Shown in pieces: positions 1 through 8,698 of a stretch of 64,000 nucleotides of DNA (within the stretch, counting starts at the first letter, position 1; each line of letters starts with the position of its first letter). The translations under genes were made by a program, and so were the position numbers. Source of the stretch: Leptobacterium flavescens (GTDB taxonomy: Bacteria > Bacteroidota > Bacteroidia > Flavobacteriales > Flavobacteriaceae); NCBI RefSeq assembly GCF_010671605.1, contig NZ_JAABOO010000004.1, forward strand, positions 248,001 through 312,000, read 5' to 3'. Below the pieces are notes generated by a model. It saw only the letters and a program-made list of their open reading frames with translations, had not been told where the DNA came from and did no database searches.

Positions 1-66
1 GATAAAGTGCAGCTAATCCTAGGGTTTTGCAGGGAAGCTGCCTTTTTTTGCAGTAAATTTTATGGG

Positions 67-966
67 TTATGCCCGGACAGCCTGATCCTTGTTCGAGGAA
101 AAATAATTTTTGATTTCTTTTATACGGCTTTTGGCAATATCTATTTCATCCTTGTAATTCAGGATCAGCCTTGGCGGCTCCGAAAGCTTTAGTTCGGTAA
201 CTTTATGCATATTTACAACCGCCTTGCGGTGCACTCTTAAAAAGCCGTCAGAGCTCAATTGTTTTTCAAGTAATTTGAGGGAACTTCGCATAGAATAGGC
301 ATGCTTTTCTGCGGTATGGACCTTTACACAATAATCATCGGCCTCGATCCAGTGGATATCCTCCAGGGGGATGATTTTAAATTTATTCCCCACTTTTACC
401 TTCAACACACTGGTATTATCACTAAAAGCACGGTGCTTTAATTCGTTGTACAGATTCTGATGTTCTTTTTTAAAAGAGCTTAGCTTAAGCACTTTGGTCT
501 CCAGTCGTTGTTTTATTACTACGAGGTGGGCGCAAATGGTAATGGCAACATAGGCCAGTGTAAAAACAGGGGCTTTCTGAAAAATATAGAAAACAATATG
601 TTCTCCGAACAGTTCCCATGAAAATGCCTGCCCGCTCAATAATATCTGTACGAGCGAAATGATCAGGATGTTGAGGATCACTAATCCGAAAATACAGGCC
701 GAATAAAAGAGGAACAACCTTATTTTCAGGTCCTCGCTTCTCAGGGATGTTTTTGCAATATGGGAGAGTAGGGGAATGCTTAGTAAAAGCCAGATGATCC
801 ACCGGTATAACTGTCCTCGTAATAGTAACCAGAAAGATACCTCTTCTCCGTCTGAAAGGTCAAAATACGCTATGTAGAAATCCTGTTGGAAAGCCTCAAA
901 GATGATGAGGAAAGCAACAGTACCGAAAAGGATACTCAGAAAATATCTGTTCTTTAAAATTTCCAT
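67..966 (-). CDS. Membrane-anchored LytTR-family DNA-binding regulator
   Basis: 299 aa. The N-terminal half holds about four hydrophobic helices (roughly residues 9-27, 53-70, 86-108 and 132-152). The C-terminal ~100 residues form a LytTR domain, with the typical stretches IIPLEDIHWIEADDYCVKVH and FLRVHRKAVVN. Known of the family: LytTR domains bind direct-repeat operators through beta-strands. When fused to a membrane domain instead of a response-regulator receiver they act as one-component regulators; the signal here is unknown. It lies 84 bp downstream of the hydrolase gene on the same strand, so it may be the last gene of the leftward group. Good family call; target unknown. Confidence 0.88.
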   Translation of the reverse strand: MEILKNRYFLSILFGTVAFLIIFEAFQQDFYIAYFDLSDGEEVSFWLLLRGQLYRWIIWLLLSIPLLSHIAKTSLRSEDLKIRLFLFYSACIFGLVILNILIISLVQILLSGQAFSWELFGEHIVFYIFQKAPVFTLAYVAITICAHLVVIKQRLETKVLKLSSFKKEHQNLYNELKHRAFSDNTSVLKVKVGNKFKIIPLEDIHWIEADDYCVKVHTAEKHAYSMRSSLKLLEKQLSSDGFLRVHRKAVVNMHKVTELKLSEPPRLILNYKDEIDIAKSRIKEIKNYFSSNKDQAVRA

Positions 967-1050
967 AGGATCTAAATTGAAGCCATTGAAAGTTAAGGGA
1001 ATAAAAGCAGATTTTAAAATTCCCTGGCCTAAATGTGAGCTTCTATAACT

Positions 1051-1893
1051 TTATGCGTGAACCAGAAAATCCATGATATGATCAAAAACTTCCTGATGCT
1101 GAAGGGAATGATCGGATTTTTCTGTTTTGATAAAAGTTGAGTTTTCCCAGTTCCGGTGAATAGCTTCCGATTCACTTACCGGAGCAATGGTGTCCGTAGT
1201 ATCGTGAATGATCAACCCTTTTTGTTTTACCTGGCGGGCAAAAGACGCTACCGAAAAACCTTTAAAGTCAAAACCGAAACGTTCGAAAAACTCACTTTCA
1301 AGTTCTTTCATGATCCTGGGCTTGAGATTCAGGATATCCTGATAGTCGTTCATGATCCGTGATAATTCTGAAGGAGCTCCCAGGATTACCAGTTTTTTTA
1401 CCGAAGGATCAGGAGAACGGTACTGATTGTAAACCGTGGTCATTCCGCCTATGGAATGCCCGATAATGATCTCAGGTTTATACACCTCTATAGCTTCCAG
1501 GAGGCACAAATGGTACAGGGGAACGTTGAGGTGCTTTCCTTCCGAGTCCCCGTGGGCAGGAGCATCTATGGAAATAATATTGTAGTCCTCTTTTTTGAGT
1601 TCTTTAATGAGTTTTCTCCAGCGAAAACTATTGCTCTCCCATCCGTGAACCAGCAGGATGGTCTTGTTTTTACCATTCCACCGGTAAGTTTGTATCCTGA
1701 ATTTTTCCTGAGACAGTACCTGGTCTTTAGCTTCTTCCAGAAAAGGGCTCTGATGCGGTAATACATTTCCTTTCCTGGGTGTGCAAAAAATATAAAAAGC
1801 CTTGAGTACGGCCTTTTTCGGAGAAACCAGAGAAAGCAGGTTGAGATATTTACCGACAATAACCGGCAGATAACGATTGATCAGCTTTTTCAT
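1051..1893 (-). CDS. Alpha/beta hydrolase
   Basis: 280 aa from the chosen start. An upstream in-frame ATG at 1938 exists but lies inside the preceding gene. The ATG at 1893 overlaps the cupin stop as ATGA, which implies translational coupling and decides the start. Family marks: oxyanion region LLVHGW (about 80-85), nucleophile elbow GHSIGG (145-150, Ser147), and a late Asp and His (DTTDTIAPV and SDHSLQ). This gives a complete Ser-Asp-His triad. No signal peptide, so probably cytoplasmic. Substrate cannot be told from sequence. Confidence 0.88.
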   Translation of the reverse strand: MKKLINRYLPVIVGKYLNLLSLVSPKKAVLKAFYIFCTPRKGNVLPHQSPFLEEAKDQVLSQEKFRIQTYRWNGKNKTILLVHGWESNSFRWRKLIKELKKEDYNIISIDAPAHGDSEGKHLNVPLYHLCLLEAIEVYKPEIIIGHSIGGMTTVYNQYRSPDPSVKKLVILGAPSELSRIMNDYQDILNLKPRIMKELESEFFERFGFDFKGFSVASFARQVKQKGLIIHDTTDTIAPVSESEAIHRNWENSTFIKTEKSDHSLQHQEVFDHIMDFLVHA

Positions 1894-2258
1894 TCGGCTT
1901 CCCGGTTTACGGATTCTATGGAAAAAGCCGGAAGGCATATGGCAATATATTCACATTCCTCATCAAACGGGTTAGAGTATTGTACCCGGGTATCTTTTTC
2001 TATTTTGATAGATTCTCCCGCCTGAAGAACCACGGTCTCTCCCTCAATGATGAATTGTTTTTTTCCTCTGATGATCACGGTGTACTCTTCAAATTCAGGC
2101 GTCTGAAAAGGTTCACTCCAGCCAGGGGGAGCAACCATATGTGCAATACTGATCTGACTGTTGCCATCGGAAGCCCGCCCGAAATGCTCCTCAATAAGTT
2201 TCCCGTCCTGGGTCGGAACTACAAAGGGAGATCTTTGGATGTGAAATTTTTTGCTCAA
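1890..2258 (-). CDS. Cupin-domain protein
   Basis: 122 aa, single conserved barrel. The stretch VAPPGWSEPFQTPEFEEYTV followed by IRGKKQFIIEG and LQAGESIKI is the usual two-motif cupin layout. The canonical metal histidines are largely replaced by Glu and Thr, so metal binding is doubtful. Its stop overlaps the hydrolase start (ATGA), so the two are co-translated, and it begins 18 bp after the lipoprotein gene. Small cupins beside hydrolases often bind or isomerise small ligands. The specific function is not known. Confidence 0.8.
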   Translation of the reverse strand: MSKKFHIQRSPFVVPTQDGKLIEEHFGRASDGNSQISIAHMVAPPGWSEPFQTPEFEEYTVIIRGKKQFIIEGETVVLQAGESIKIEKDTRVQYSNPFDEECEYIAICLPAFSIESVNREAE

Positions 2259-2275
2259 TATTCCTAGTCTTTTTA

Positions 2276-2842
2276 CTATTCGACATTTTCCCAGCCCAGC
2301 ATAAAATATTTAATCTTGGCATCATCGGGGATTTGAACCGCTTCAATTTTAGCGCTGAGATTAAAGCGAACCTCTCCGGGAAGTTCCTCGCGATCTATAG
2401 TGAAATAAGCATCTATCTCATTCACAAAAACAATTACATTGTTTAATGTACCTTCTATCTTGGAGATCTTATAATTGCCCTTTATATCCTTAAAAGTACT
2501 GTTCAGGGAAACTCCTTTTGCGGTGGTATACCTCTCATCATGAATAATGATATTCCTGGGGGTTCGAATACTGTCTTTGGAGGAAGAGGGAGTAATGGTC
2601 AGCAAGTGTTTGCCTCCCTTTTCGAATAATTGATATTTGTCGCTGTTTGCAAACTGATAATCTCTTCTGCCTTCTTCTTTAACCAGAGAATCTGTGCTGT
2701 AGAGTTCTTCCAATGTACTTACGTCTGTCTCAGTTGTTAAAGCCCCGACCTGTCCTTCGGAAATTAAAAAAGGATCCGGTTTACTGGAACAACTACTTAA
2801 TATTAGGGCTCCCAAAACAAAAGATAATGTATACTTCTTCAT
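2276..2842 (-). CDS. Hypothetical lipoprotein
   Basis: 188 aa. The signal peptide ends in a lipobox (ILSSC, Cys18), so the product is probably lipid-anchored and exported. The rest is soluble, beta-rich and contains no motif I recognise. It sits 28 bp downstream of the HerA-like ATPase and 17 bp upstream of the cupin gene, on the same strand, and is very likely part of one transcript. Function unknown. Confidence 0.75.
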   Translation of the reverse strand: MKKYTLSFVLGALILSSCSSKPDPFLISEGQVGALTTETDVSTLEELYSTDSLVKEEGRRDYQFANSDKYQLFEKGGKHLLTITPSSSKDSIRTPRNIIIHDERYTTAKGVSLNSTFKDIKGNYKISKIEGTLNNVIVFVNEIDAYFTIDREELPGEVRFNLSAKIEAVQIPDDAKIKYFMLGWENVE

Positions 2843-2870
2843 GTAATTCTATTAAAATATATAGTTAGGT

Positions 2871-4415
2871 TTATTTCATTACTTTATTTAAAATACCGAG
2901 TACTCCCCGTATAAAGGTAGCACTGGTAAGTACTTTTACCACCGGGTTCATCCTGGTACTCCTGCGCCTGGAAGTACTTCTGGTCCTGGTGCTTCTGCGA
3001 CTTTCCTTTTCCAGTTTTTCGCGCTCCATCCTGGCTTTTTCCTTAGCCTCTTCGGCTTCGGCTTTTTCTATCTTTTCATTCAGCATTTCGTAGGCACTCT
3101 CCCTGTCTATTATCTCATTGTATTTTTTGATAAGGCCCGATTTCCCGATGGTTTCTTTTAATTCTGCATCGGTCAATACGTCCATTCTGCTCATCGGAGC
3201 TCTCAGCATGGTGGCTGCCAGCGGTGTTGGCCTCCCTTTTTCATCAAGGGCAGAGATAAGCGCTTCTCCTATTCCCAGAGAAGTAAGGATCTCGGTAGTA
3301 TTGTAATAGTCGGAGAGCGGATAGTTTTCAGCCGTAAGTTTAATAGCCTTTCTGTCTTTGGCCGTAAACGCACGAAGCGCGTGTTGTACCTTAAGCCCTA
3401 ACTGAGATAATACGGCATCCGGAACATCAGTAGGGTTCTGGGTTACAAAATAGAGCCCAATGCCCTTAGACCTGATGAGTTTTACAATGCTCTCTATCTG
3501 ATTGATCAATGCTTTTGATGCTTCCTTAAAAATAAGATGTGCTTCGTCTATAAATAAGATCAACTCCGGCCTGTCACTGTCTCCCTGTTCCGGAAAAGTA
3601 GAATATATCTCGGCAAGCAGGCTCAGCATAAAAGTAGAGAATAGTTTGGGCCTGTCCTGAATATCCGTCAGGCGGATAATATTGATATAACCTCTTCCAT
3701 TCTCGTCAATCCGTACCAGATCGTCAACATCAAACGATTTTTCTCCGAAGAAAAGATCAGCACCTTGCTGTTCCAGCTCGATGATCTTTCTCAGGATAGC
3801 TCCGGTAGAAGCTGTCGAAATACGACCATAAGACTCTTCGAATTCCTTTTTCCCTTCGCTGGTGGCGTATTGTAGTATTTTTTTAAAATCCTTCAGATCA
3901 AGTAAAGGCATTTTATTGTCATCACAATATTTGAAGATAACCGCCAGAACTCCTTCCTGAGTTTCACTGAGATCCAGGATGCGGGATAGCAGTACCGGGC
4001 CGAATTCGGAGATAGTAGCTCTCAGACGAACTCCTTCCTGTTCGGACAGACTCATTATTTCTACAGGAAAGTCTTTAGCTTCGAAAGGAAAACCGATCTT
4101 CTCATGCCGCTCATCTATTTTCGGATGCCCGGGGCTCGGTTTTGCAATTCCGCTTAAGTCGCCTTTCAGGTCCATTAACAATACGGGGATCCCCTTATCG
4201 GAAAGATTCTCTGCAATAACCTGAAGGGTTTTGGTTTTTCCCGTACCGGTTGCTCCTGCAATAAGTCCGTGCCTGTTAAGGGTTTTAAGAGGAACTTTTA
4301 CATATGCATCGGTAATGGTCTCCCCCTCCAGCATGGCGGCTCCCATGGTAATAAAATCACCTTTGGTAGCATAGCCTTCGTTAATGTGATCGAAAAAAGC
4401 TTCTTTTTGACTCAT
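2871..4415 (-). CDS. HerA-like ATPase, DUF853 (YjgR) family
   Basis: 514 aa. Walker A is GATGTGKT (54-61) and Walker B is LILFIDEAH (about 286-294). Further family stretches are FVTQNPTDVPDAVLSQLG and RSKGIGLYFV. The C-terminal ~70 residues are a charged helix followed by an Arg/Ser/Thr-rich basic tail (SRRSTRTRSTSRRRS), which could contact nucleic acid. Length is normal for DUF853/YjgR proteins, which resemble HerA/FtsK-type hexameric translocases, but their biological role is not established. First gene of the leftward group and divergent from the ridA-like gene across only 41 bp, so the two promoters must overlap. Confidence 0.9.
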   Translation of the reverse strand: MSQKEAFFDHINEGYATKGDFITMGAAMLEGETITDAYVKVPLKTLNRHGLIAGATGTGKTKTLQVIAENLSDKGIPVLLMDLKGDLSGIAKPSPGHPKIDERHEKIGFPFEAKDFPVEIMSLSEQEGVRLRATISEFGPVLLSRILDLSETQEGVLAVIFKYCDDNKMPLLDLKDFKKILQYATSEGKKEFEESYGRISTASTGAILRKIIELEQQGADLFFGEKSFDVDDLVRIDENGRGYINIIRLTDIQDRPKLFSTFMLSLLAEIYSTFPEQGDSDRPELILFIDEAHLIFKEASKALINQIESIVKLIRSKGIGLYFVTQNPTDVPDAVLSQLGLKVQHALRAFTAKDRKAIKLTAENYPLSDYYNTTEILTSLGIGEALISALDEKGRPTPLAATMLRAPMSRMDVLTDAELKETIGKSGLIKKYNEIIDRESAYEMLNEKIEKAEAEEAKEKARMEREKLEKESRRSTRTRSTSRRRSTRMNPVVKVLTSATFIRGVLGILNKVMK

Positions 4416-4456
4416 CTGTATTAAATTTGGATAAAAATAAGTTAATTTTAGTCAAC

Positions 4457-4921
4457 ATGAAAAGTCATATTAAGAAATCAAAGTTTAAGTTTTCAGCCTT
4501 TTTAGCAGCCCTTTTACTGATATCCTGTAACCCAGCTCCCAAGGAGATCGTATTTCATCCCTCTCATCTGGAACAAAAACAAAACGCACCTTTTAGCGAT
4601 GCGGTAGATGCTAACGGATTCCTGTTCCTTGCAGGTCAGATCGGATTTGATTACAACAAGAACAGTCTGGCAGAAGGTGGAATTAAAGCAGAGACAAGAC
4701 AATCCATAGAAAATATAAAAGCCGTCCTGGAACATCATGGCCTGACTCTGGACCATATTGTAAAGTGTACGGTGATCCTGAGTGACATTAATGATTTTTC
4801 TGCTTTTAATGAGGTATACACTCAGTATTTTACCAAAAAACCTGCAAGAACGACTTTTGCAGCAAGCGGCCTGGCAAGAAATGCCAAAATAGAGATAGAA
4901 GTACTGGCTGTCAGGCAATAA
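4457..4921 (+). CDS. RidA-family protein with lipoprotein signal
   Basis: 154 aa. The ATG at 4457 is chosen because it opens directly into a basic n-region, hydrophobic core and lipobox (LLISC, Cys24). The mature part is a RidA/YjgF domain: FLAGQIGFD, and near the end PARTTFAASGLARNAKIEIE, which carries the Arg used by RidA enzymes to hydrolyse reactive enamines and imines. RidA is normally cytoplasmic, so the lipoprotein signal is unusual and suggests an envelope-localised version. A terminator-like hairpin follows 39 bp downstream. Confidence 0.88.
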   Translation: MKSHIKKSKFKFSAFLAALLLISCNPAPKEIVFHPSHLEQKQNAPFSDAVDANGFLFLAGQIGFDYNKNSLAEGGIKAETRQSIENIKAVLEHHGLTLDHIVKCTVILSDINDFSAFNEVYTQYFTKKPARTTFAASGLARNAKIEIEVLAVRQ

Positions 4922-4959
4922 ACAGCTTCAATAATATTTTGAGATTTGTTTTTTATTTC

Positions 4960-4982
4960 GGGAAATCCGTTACGGATTTCCC
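4960..4982 (+). terminator. Hairpin terminator after the RidA-like gene
   Basis: Perfect 10-bp stem GGGAAATCCG / CGGATTTCCC with a TTA loop, followed by TTATTTTT. It lies 39 bp past the stop codon. Confidence 0.75.
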
Positions 4983-5071
4983 TTATTTTTAAGAAAAAAA
5001 ATAAAAGACTGTCAACAAAAAAAGAATAATTATAATTCAGTAAAATGAAGAAATAATTGCATAAAAATCAA

Positions 5072-5099
5072 AAAACCTTCTCTTTTTAGAGAAGGTTTT
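5072..5099. terminator. Second hairpin in the ridA-queE interval
   Basis: Perfect 11-bp inverted repeat AAAACCTTCTC / GAGAAGGTTTT with a 6-base T-rich loop. The A and T runs at its ends allow termination in either direction, but no nearby gene obviously needs it. It could also be the 3' end of an unannotated small RNA. Confidence 0.4.
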
Positions 5100-5378
5100 C
5101 AATAAAATAATATAGGGGGGCCATAATATTTTATTTTTTTTAGTCTATCTAAATTCAGGACAAATCAATTAAACGAGGATTTAATTTCCAAATTTTTTCT
5201 AAAAAAATCGATAAAGTGAACATTTTTTAGATAAATAATATTAATCTGTTTAACAATGAAGTAAATAGATTATTTGAAAACATCAACGGTATTGAGGTGA
5301 CAGATTTTTCTTTTAATAGAGGGTTATTTGTAGTATAAAGCAATATTCAAAAGATGGGGCTAATGAAAAATATCATTG

Positions 5379-5386
5379 TATCTTTG
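5379..5386 (+). promoter_or_regulatory. TAnnTTTG promoter box of queE
   Basis: TATCTTTG matches the Bacteroidota -7 consensus exactly. It ends only 4 bp before the ATG at 5391, so transcription would begin at or next to the start codon. No clear TTG is seen at the expected -33 distance. Confidence 0.5.
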
Positions 5387-5390
5387 CCGA

Positions 5391-6023
5391 ATGATTAAAG
5401 AGGAAGTACTTGCATTGGTCGATAAGGGAGAAATGCTCCCCCTGATGGAAGAATTTTATACCATTCAGGGAGAAGGATATCACAAGGGAACAGCAGCCTA
5501 TTTTATAAGAGTAGGTGGCTGCGATGTGGGATGCCATTGGTGTGATGTTAAGGAAAGCTGGAATGCCGATACACATCCGCCTACTTCTATTGAACAGATC
5601 TCGAACAATGCAGCTGCTTATTCCGATACCATCGTAATTACGGGAGGAGAGCCGCTAACCTGGAATATGGATCCTCTTACCCAAAGTTTAAGAGATAAAG
5701 GTTTAAAAACGCATATAGAGACTTCCGGAGCCTATGAGCTTAGCGGAGTTTGGGACTGGATCTGTCTCTCTCCGAAGAAATTAAAGCTTCCGCTTCCGCG
5801 GATCTACCGGGAAGCGAACGAACTGAAAATGATCGTGTATAACAAGAGCGATTTTAAATTCGCTGAAGAACAGGCCGCAAAGGTAAATGAGGATTGTATC
5901 CTTTACCTTCAGCCCGAATGGAGCAGGTGCGATAAAATGATCCCTGAAATTGTTGAGTATGTAATGAAGAATCCGAGATGGAAAGTATCATTACAAACGC
6001 ACAAGTACCTGAATATTCCCTGA
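5391..6023 (+). CDS. queE: 7-carboxy-7-deazaguanine synthase, radical SAM
   Basis: 210 aa. Converts 6-carboxytetrahydropterin to 7-carboxy-7-deazaguanine in the queuosine/preQ0 pathway. Family marks: EFYTIQGEG near the N-terminus, the radical-SAM cluster motif CDVGCHWCDV (CX3CX2C), and ITGGEPLTW. The start at 5391 gives the normal family length. An in-frame alternative 5 codons earlier (5376) would place the promoter box inside the gene. No other queuosine gene is in the window. It converges on the metalloprotease gene with 9 bp between the stops. Confidence 0.95.
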   Translation: MIKEEVLALVDKGEMLPLMEEFYTIQGEGYHKGTAAYFIRVGGCDVGCHWCDVKESWNADTHPPTSIEQISNNAAAYSDTIVITGGEPLTWNMDPLTQSLRDKGLKTHIETSGAYELSGVWDWICLSPKKLKLPLPRIYREANELKMIVYNKSDFKFAEEQAAKVNEDCILYLQPEWSRCDKMIPEIVEYVMKNPRWKVSLQTHKYLNIP

Positions 6024-6032
6024 TCTTTTTTG

Positions 6033-6884
6033 TTACCTTCCACCGTTACCTCTCAGATCAGCAATACAAAGAGGATCGAGTAAAGGTACCCTGTTACCAG
6101 CCATCATTTCCATCATTTGATCAGCCGTACCAAATTCAAGAGAAGCTCTCATTAAACAACCGGGTACATTACAATGACCTCCGTTTTCTTCATCCAAGTG
6201 ATCGGAAAGTAAAGGAGTACCCACATCAACCAACCCCATAATATGGGCATATTCGTGATGCATCACGGCAGTTTCAACTGTAGTCAGACTGATGCCCAGA
6301 TTATTGTTAGTCCCTAATCTTCTTATAGTTCTTTCGTAAAAGACCAGTGAAGTATTTCTGTAAGCTGTTCCCAGGGTAACACTTGTATCCGAATCGTTAA
6401 CGGAAGGAGCATCCGCAAAGAACATAAATACAGCTATTTCATTTCCGTTGTTAAATTGAGTTCTCACCTGGCCTTCTATTTCAGCAATTTCGCGGACAGA
6501 GTATTCGTCATCTTCATTATCCGGCGGAGCGATCTCTCTCATAACAACCCTTACTCCATCCGGTTTAAAAGTGCGTTCTTCAATAAAATCAACTAAATTC
6601 TCAACCGATTGAGCACTGGGAGCAAAACCTCTTACCGAAACAATTTCCACTACTACTCTGGTAAAATTCTCGTCAGATAACAGATCGCGTGCAGATTCGC
6701 CAAGTCCCTGAAGATTGGGTGTCCTGTCTACCCGTTCGTTATTACCCGCATCTTCGTCAGCTACTTCTTCGGAAAGCGGAGTTTCTTCTATTGAGACGGA
6801 ATCATCATCATTTGAACAGGCAGTTATTAGTATAACCAAAAACAGGCCCCACAGAAGGGCTGAGACATATTTCTTCATTTCCAT
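6033..6884 (-). CDS. Secreted lipoprotein zinc metalloprotease, paralogue 1
   Basis: 283 aa. Signal peptide with lipobox ITAC (Cys23), then an acidic linker. The catalytic core has HEYAHIMGLVD (H210, E211, H214, D220), that is HExxHxxGxxD, in which Asp would be the third zinc ligand as in snapalysin-type metzincins. Downstream HCNVPGCLM (237-245) resembles the Cys-bearing Met-turn of archaemetzincins. This points to a metzincin-like peptidase on the cell surface. Its neighbour at 7005-7784 is a clear paralogue in tandem. An internal start two codons on (MKKYV) is equally possible. Substrate unknown. Confidence 0.82.
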   Translation of the reverse strand: MEMKKYVSALLWGLFLVILITACSNDDDSVSIEETPLSEEVADEDAGNNERVDRTPNLQGLGESARDLLSDENFTRVVVEIVSVRGFAPSAQSVENLVDFIEERTFKPDGVRVVMREIAPPDNEDDEYSVREIAEIEGQVRTQFNNGNEIAVFMFFADAPSVNDSDTSVTLGTAYRNTSLVFYERTIRRLGTNNNLGISLTTVETAVMHHEYAHIMGLVDVGTPLLSDHLDEENGGHCNVPGCLMRASLEFGTADQMMEMMAGNRVPLLDPLCIADLRGNGGR

Positions 6885-7004
6885 AATTTCTTTTTTTTAT
6901 TACCGGGACAGCTTATTCTGTCCTATTAATATTAACGAAATAAGTTTTTGGTCGGTTTTAAAAAAGATGGAAAAATAAGAGGGAATTATGTAATTTCTTT
7001 ATAA

Positions 7005-7784
7005 TTATTTCCCTCCGTTAGCCTGCAAATCAGCTATGCAAAGTGCATCGAGTACCGGAACTTCATCACCGGTCATCATGGTCATTGCACCTGTTGCAAA
7101 ATCTATCTGAGCCTCCATCAGGCAATTAGGTACATTGCAGTGATTGCCGTTTTCGGCATCCAGGTGATCCGACTGCAGGGGAGTGCCTAAATCTACAAGA
7201 CCAAACAAATGGGCCATTTCATGATTAAGGACACCGGTCTCTATAGTTGGAATGGTTACCCCGAGATTGTTATTGGAAAGTTGAAGGATACTGCTCTGAT
7301 AAATAACTATGGATGTATTTCTGAAAGCAGCACCAAGGACTACCGAATTACCACTGGAATTTTCAGATGGCGCATCTGCAAAGAACATGAACATTGCCAG
7401 TTGATTTCCGTCGTTATAGAGGCTTCTGTGTTCTTCTTCGATGGCAGCAATTTCCTGAATGGTAAATTCGTCATCTCCCGTATCAGGTATTTCGGTAAAC
7501 TGCACCTCAATACCACCGGGTTTGAAGGTACGTTCATCAATAAAATTTATAAGATTGTTAATGGAAGTTTGAGAAGGTCTGAAACCTGTTACAAAAACAA
7601 TATCGATAACGAGGCTGTTAAAATTTTCCTGGGTAAGGAAATCACGGGCCGAGCTTCCCACAGGTTGAAGATTTGCGGTTCTGTCTACACTTGTGTTTGG
7701 TGTGTCGGCCTGATCATCACTTCCTGAACATCCTGCCAGTAGAAAAACAAATAAACAACTTAGTAAGAAAACAATCTTTTTCAT
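7005..7784 (-). CDS. Secreted lipoprotein zinc metalloprotease, paralogue 2
   Basis: 259 aa. Signal peptide with lipobox LLAGC (Cys19). Active-site stretch HEMAHLFGLVD (H188, E189, H192, D198), with downstream HCNVPNCLM as in paralogue 1. Long stretches match between the two (for example VDRT-NLQ, ARD-L-ENF, ERTFKP, FMFFADAPS, SDHLD-ENG-HCNVP, LCIADL--NGG), so they arose by tandem duplication. The 120-bp gap between them allows one transcript or separate promoters. Probably a surface peptidase; substrate unknown. Confidence 0.82.
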   Translation of the reverse strand: MKKIVFLLSCLFVFLLAGCSGSDDQADTPNTSVDRTANLQPVGSSARDFLTQENFNSLVIDIVFVTGFRPSQTSINNLINFIDERTFKPGGIEVQFTEIPDTGDDEFTIQEIAAIEEEHRSLYNDGNQLAMFMFFADAPSENSSGNSVVLGAAFRNTSIVIYQSSILQLSNNNLGVTIPTIETGVLNHEMAHLFGLVDLGTPLQSDHLDAENGNHCNVPNCLMEAQIDFATGAMTMMTGDEVPVLDALCIADLQANGGK

Positions 7785-7902
7785 AATGCATTTTATTATA
7801 GGTTAAAGCTTTAGACGCGTTTTGTTTAATTGTATAACAGCTTAAAAACGAAAAACCCTAAAATAACGTATAATTTATGAGTAAATTAAGAGTAGAAAAT
7901 AG

Positions 7903-8616
7903 TTATTCAACGGGTTGTAACCTGGCCAGATAATCGTAGTGCTCTCCTTCCAGGATCAATTCGCAATTAAAACCATTGGCCACAGCTGCATTCTGGAGGG
8001 TATTGTAATCTATATATAACCATGGAAAGGGATCGCTTTTTTCTCCTTTATAACTCATTCTGAACTCCAGTTCCCCGTAATATTCCATATCGGCAGGGAT
8101 CCATTTTCCTCCTTCCTCATCTTCATCATACATATAAATGATATCGGATGAATCTAACAGGATCTGACCTCCCTTGTTTAAGATGGACCTGAGGTGTTGC
8201 AGGAAAGAAGTGATATTTTTCAGATATCCGCACATTCCGGCTCCGTTCATTAAGAGAAGAAGTGTATCGAACTTTTCGTTTTGAAGCTGTTGTATATCCG
8301 TATGTCTGGCATCTGTTATACCTCTCTTTTTACAGGCTTTTATAGCGCCCTCCGAAATATCGATGGCACTTACTTTTAATTTCCTTTCTTCCTGCAAATA
8401 CAGGGCATGGCTCCCGGCTCCGCAACCTATATCCAGAACATGGCCTTTACACAATTCAAGGGCTTTCTGCTCGATTTCCGGCATCTGATCATAACCTCTG
8501 AAGAGGTATGGAACAGGGAGTACATCTTCTTCGGATATGGAGGTTTCGGTAAGGATATCTTCTGTGTAATTGCCTTGCTGGTAATCTAAAATGGCTTTGC
8601 CGAAAATGTCTTTCAT
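7903..8616 (-). CDS. Class I SAM-dependent methyltransferase
   Basis: 237 aa. SAM-binding motif I is VLDIGCGAGSHALYL (about 60-74). A motif II-like acidic end follows (KVSAIDISEGAI) and then LLLLMNGAGMCGYL. No signal peptide or membrane segment, so cytoplasmic. Length fits small-molecule methyltransferases of the Methyltransf_25/11 type. Substrate cannot be inferred. Divergent from the YkgJ-like gene across 82 bp. Confidence 0.88.
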   Translation of the reverse strand: MKDIFGKAILDYQQGNYTEDILTETSISEEDVLPVPYLFRGYDQMPEIEQKALELCKGHVLDIGCGAGSHALYLQEERKLKVSAIDISEGAIKACKKRGITDARHTDIQQLQNEKFDTLLLLMNGAGMCGYLKNITSFLQHLRSILNKGGQILLDSSDIIYMYDEDEEGGKWIPADMEYYGELEFRMSYKGEKSDPFPWLYIDYNTLQNAAVANGFNCELILEGEHYDYLARLQPVE

Positions 8617-8698
8617 TTAGTATAGTGTTTGAAGAATGTTGTTTGGGTCATTGTTTCTGAATAGCTTTGTACTTCCTTTTTGATTTAATGCAATATAC

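Larger units (their letters stand above)
4922..5390. other. 469-bp AT-rich noncoding interval
   Basis: No supportable coding sequence on either strand; every ATG-initiated frame ends within about 25 codons. Contents: the terminator at 4960-4982, a second perfect hairpin at 5072-5099 (AAAACCTTCTC / GAGAAGGTTTT, loop TTTTTA), and the queE -7 box at 5379-5386. The middle part, 5100-5370, is very AT-rich and shows no further structure that I can see. Unusually long for this compact region. Confidence 0.6.
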
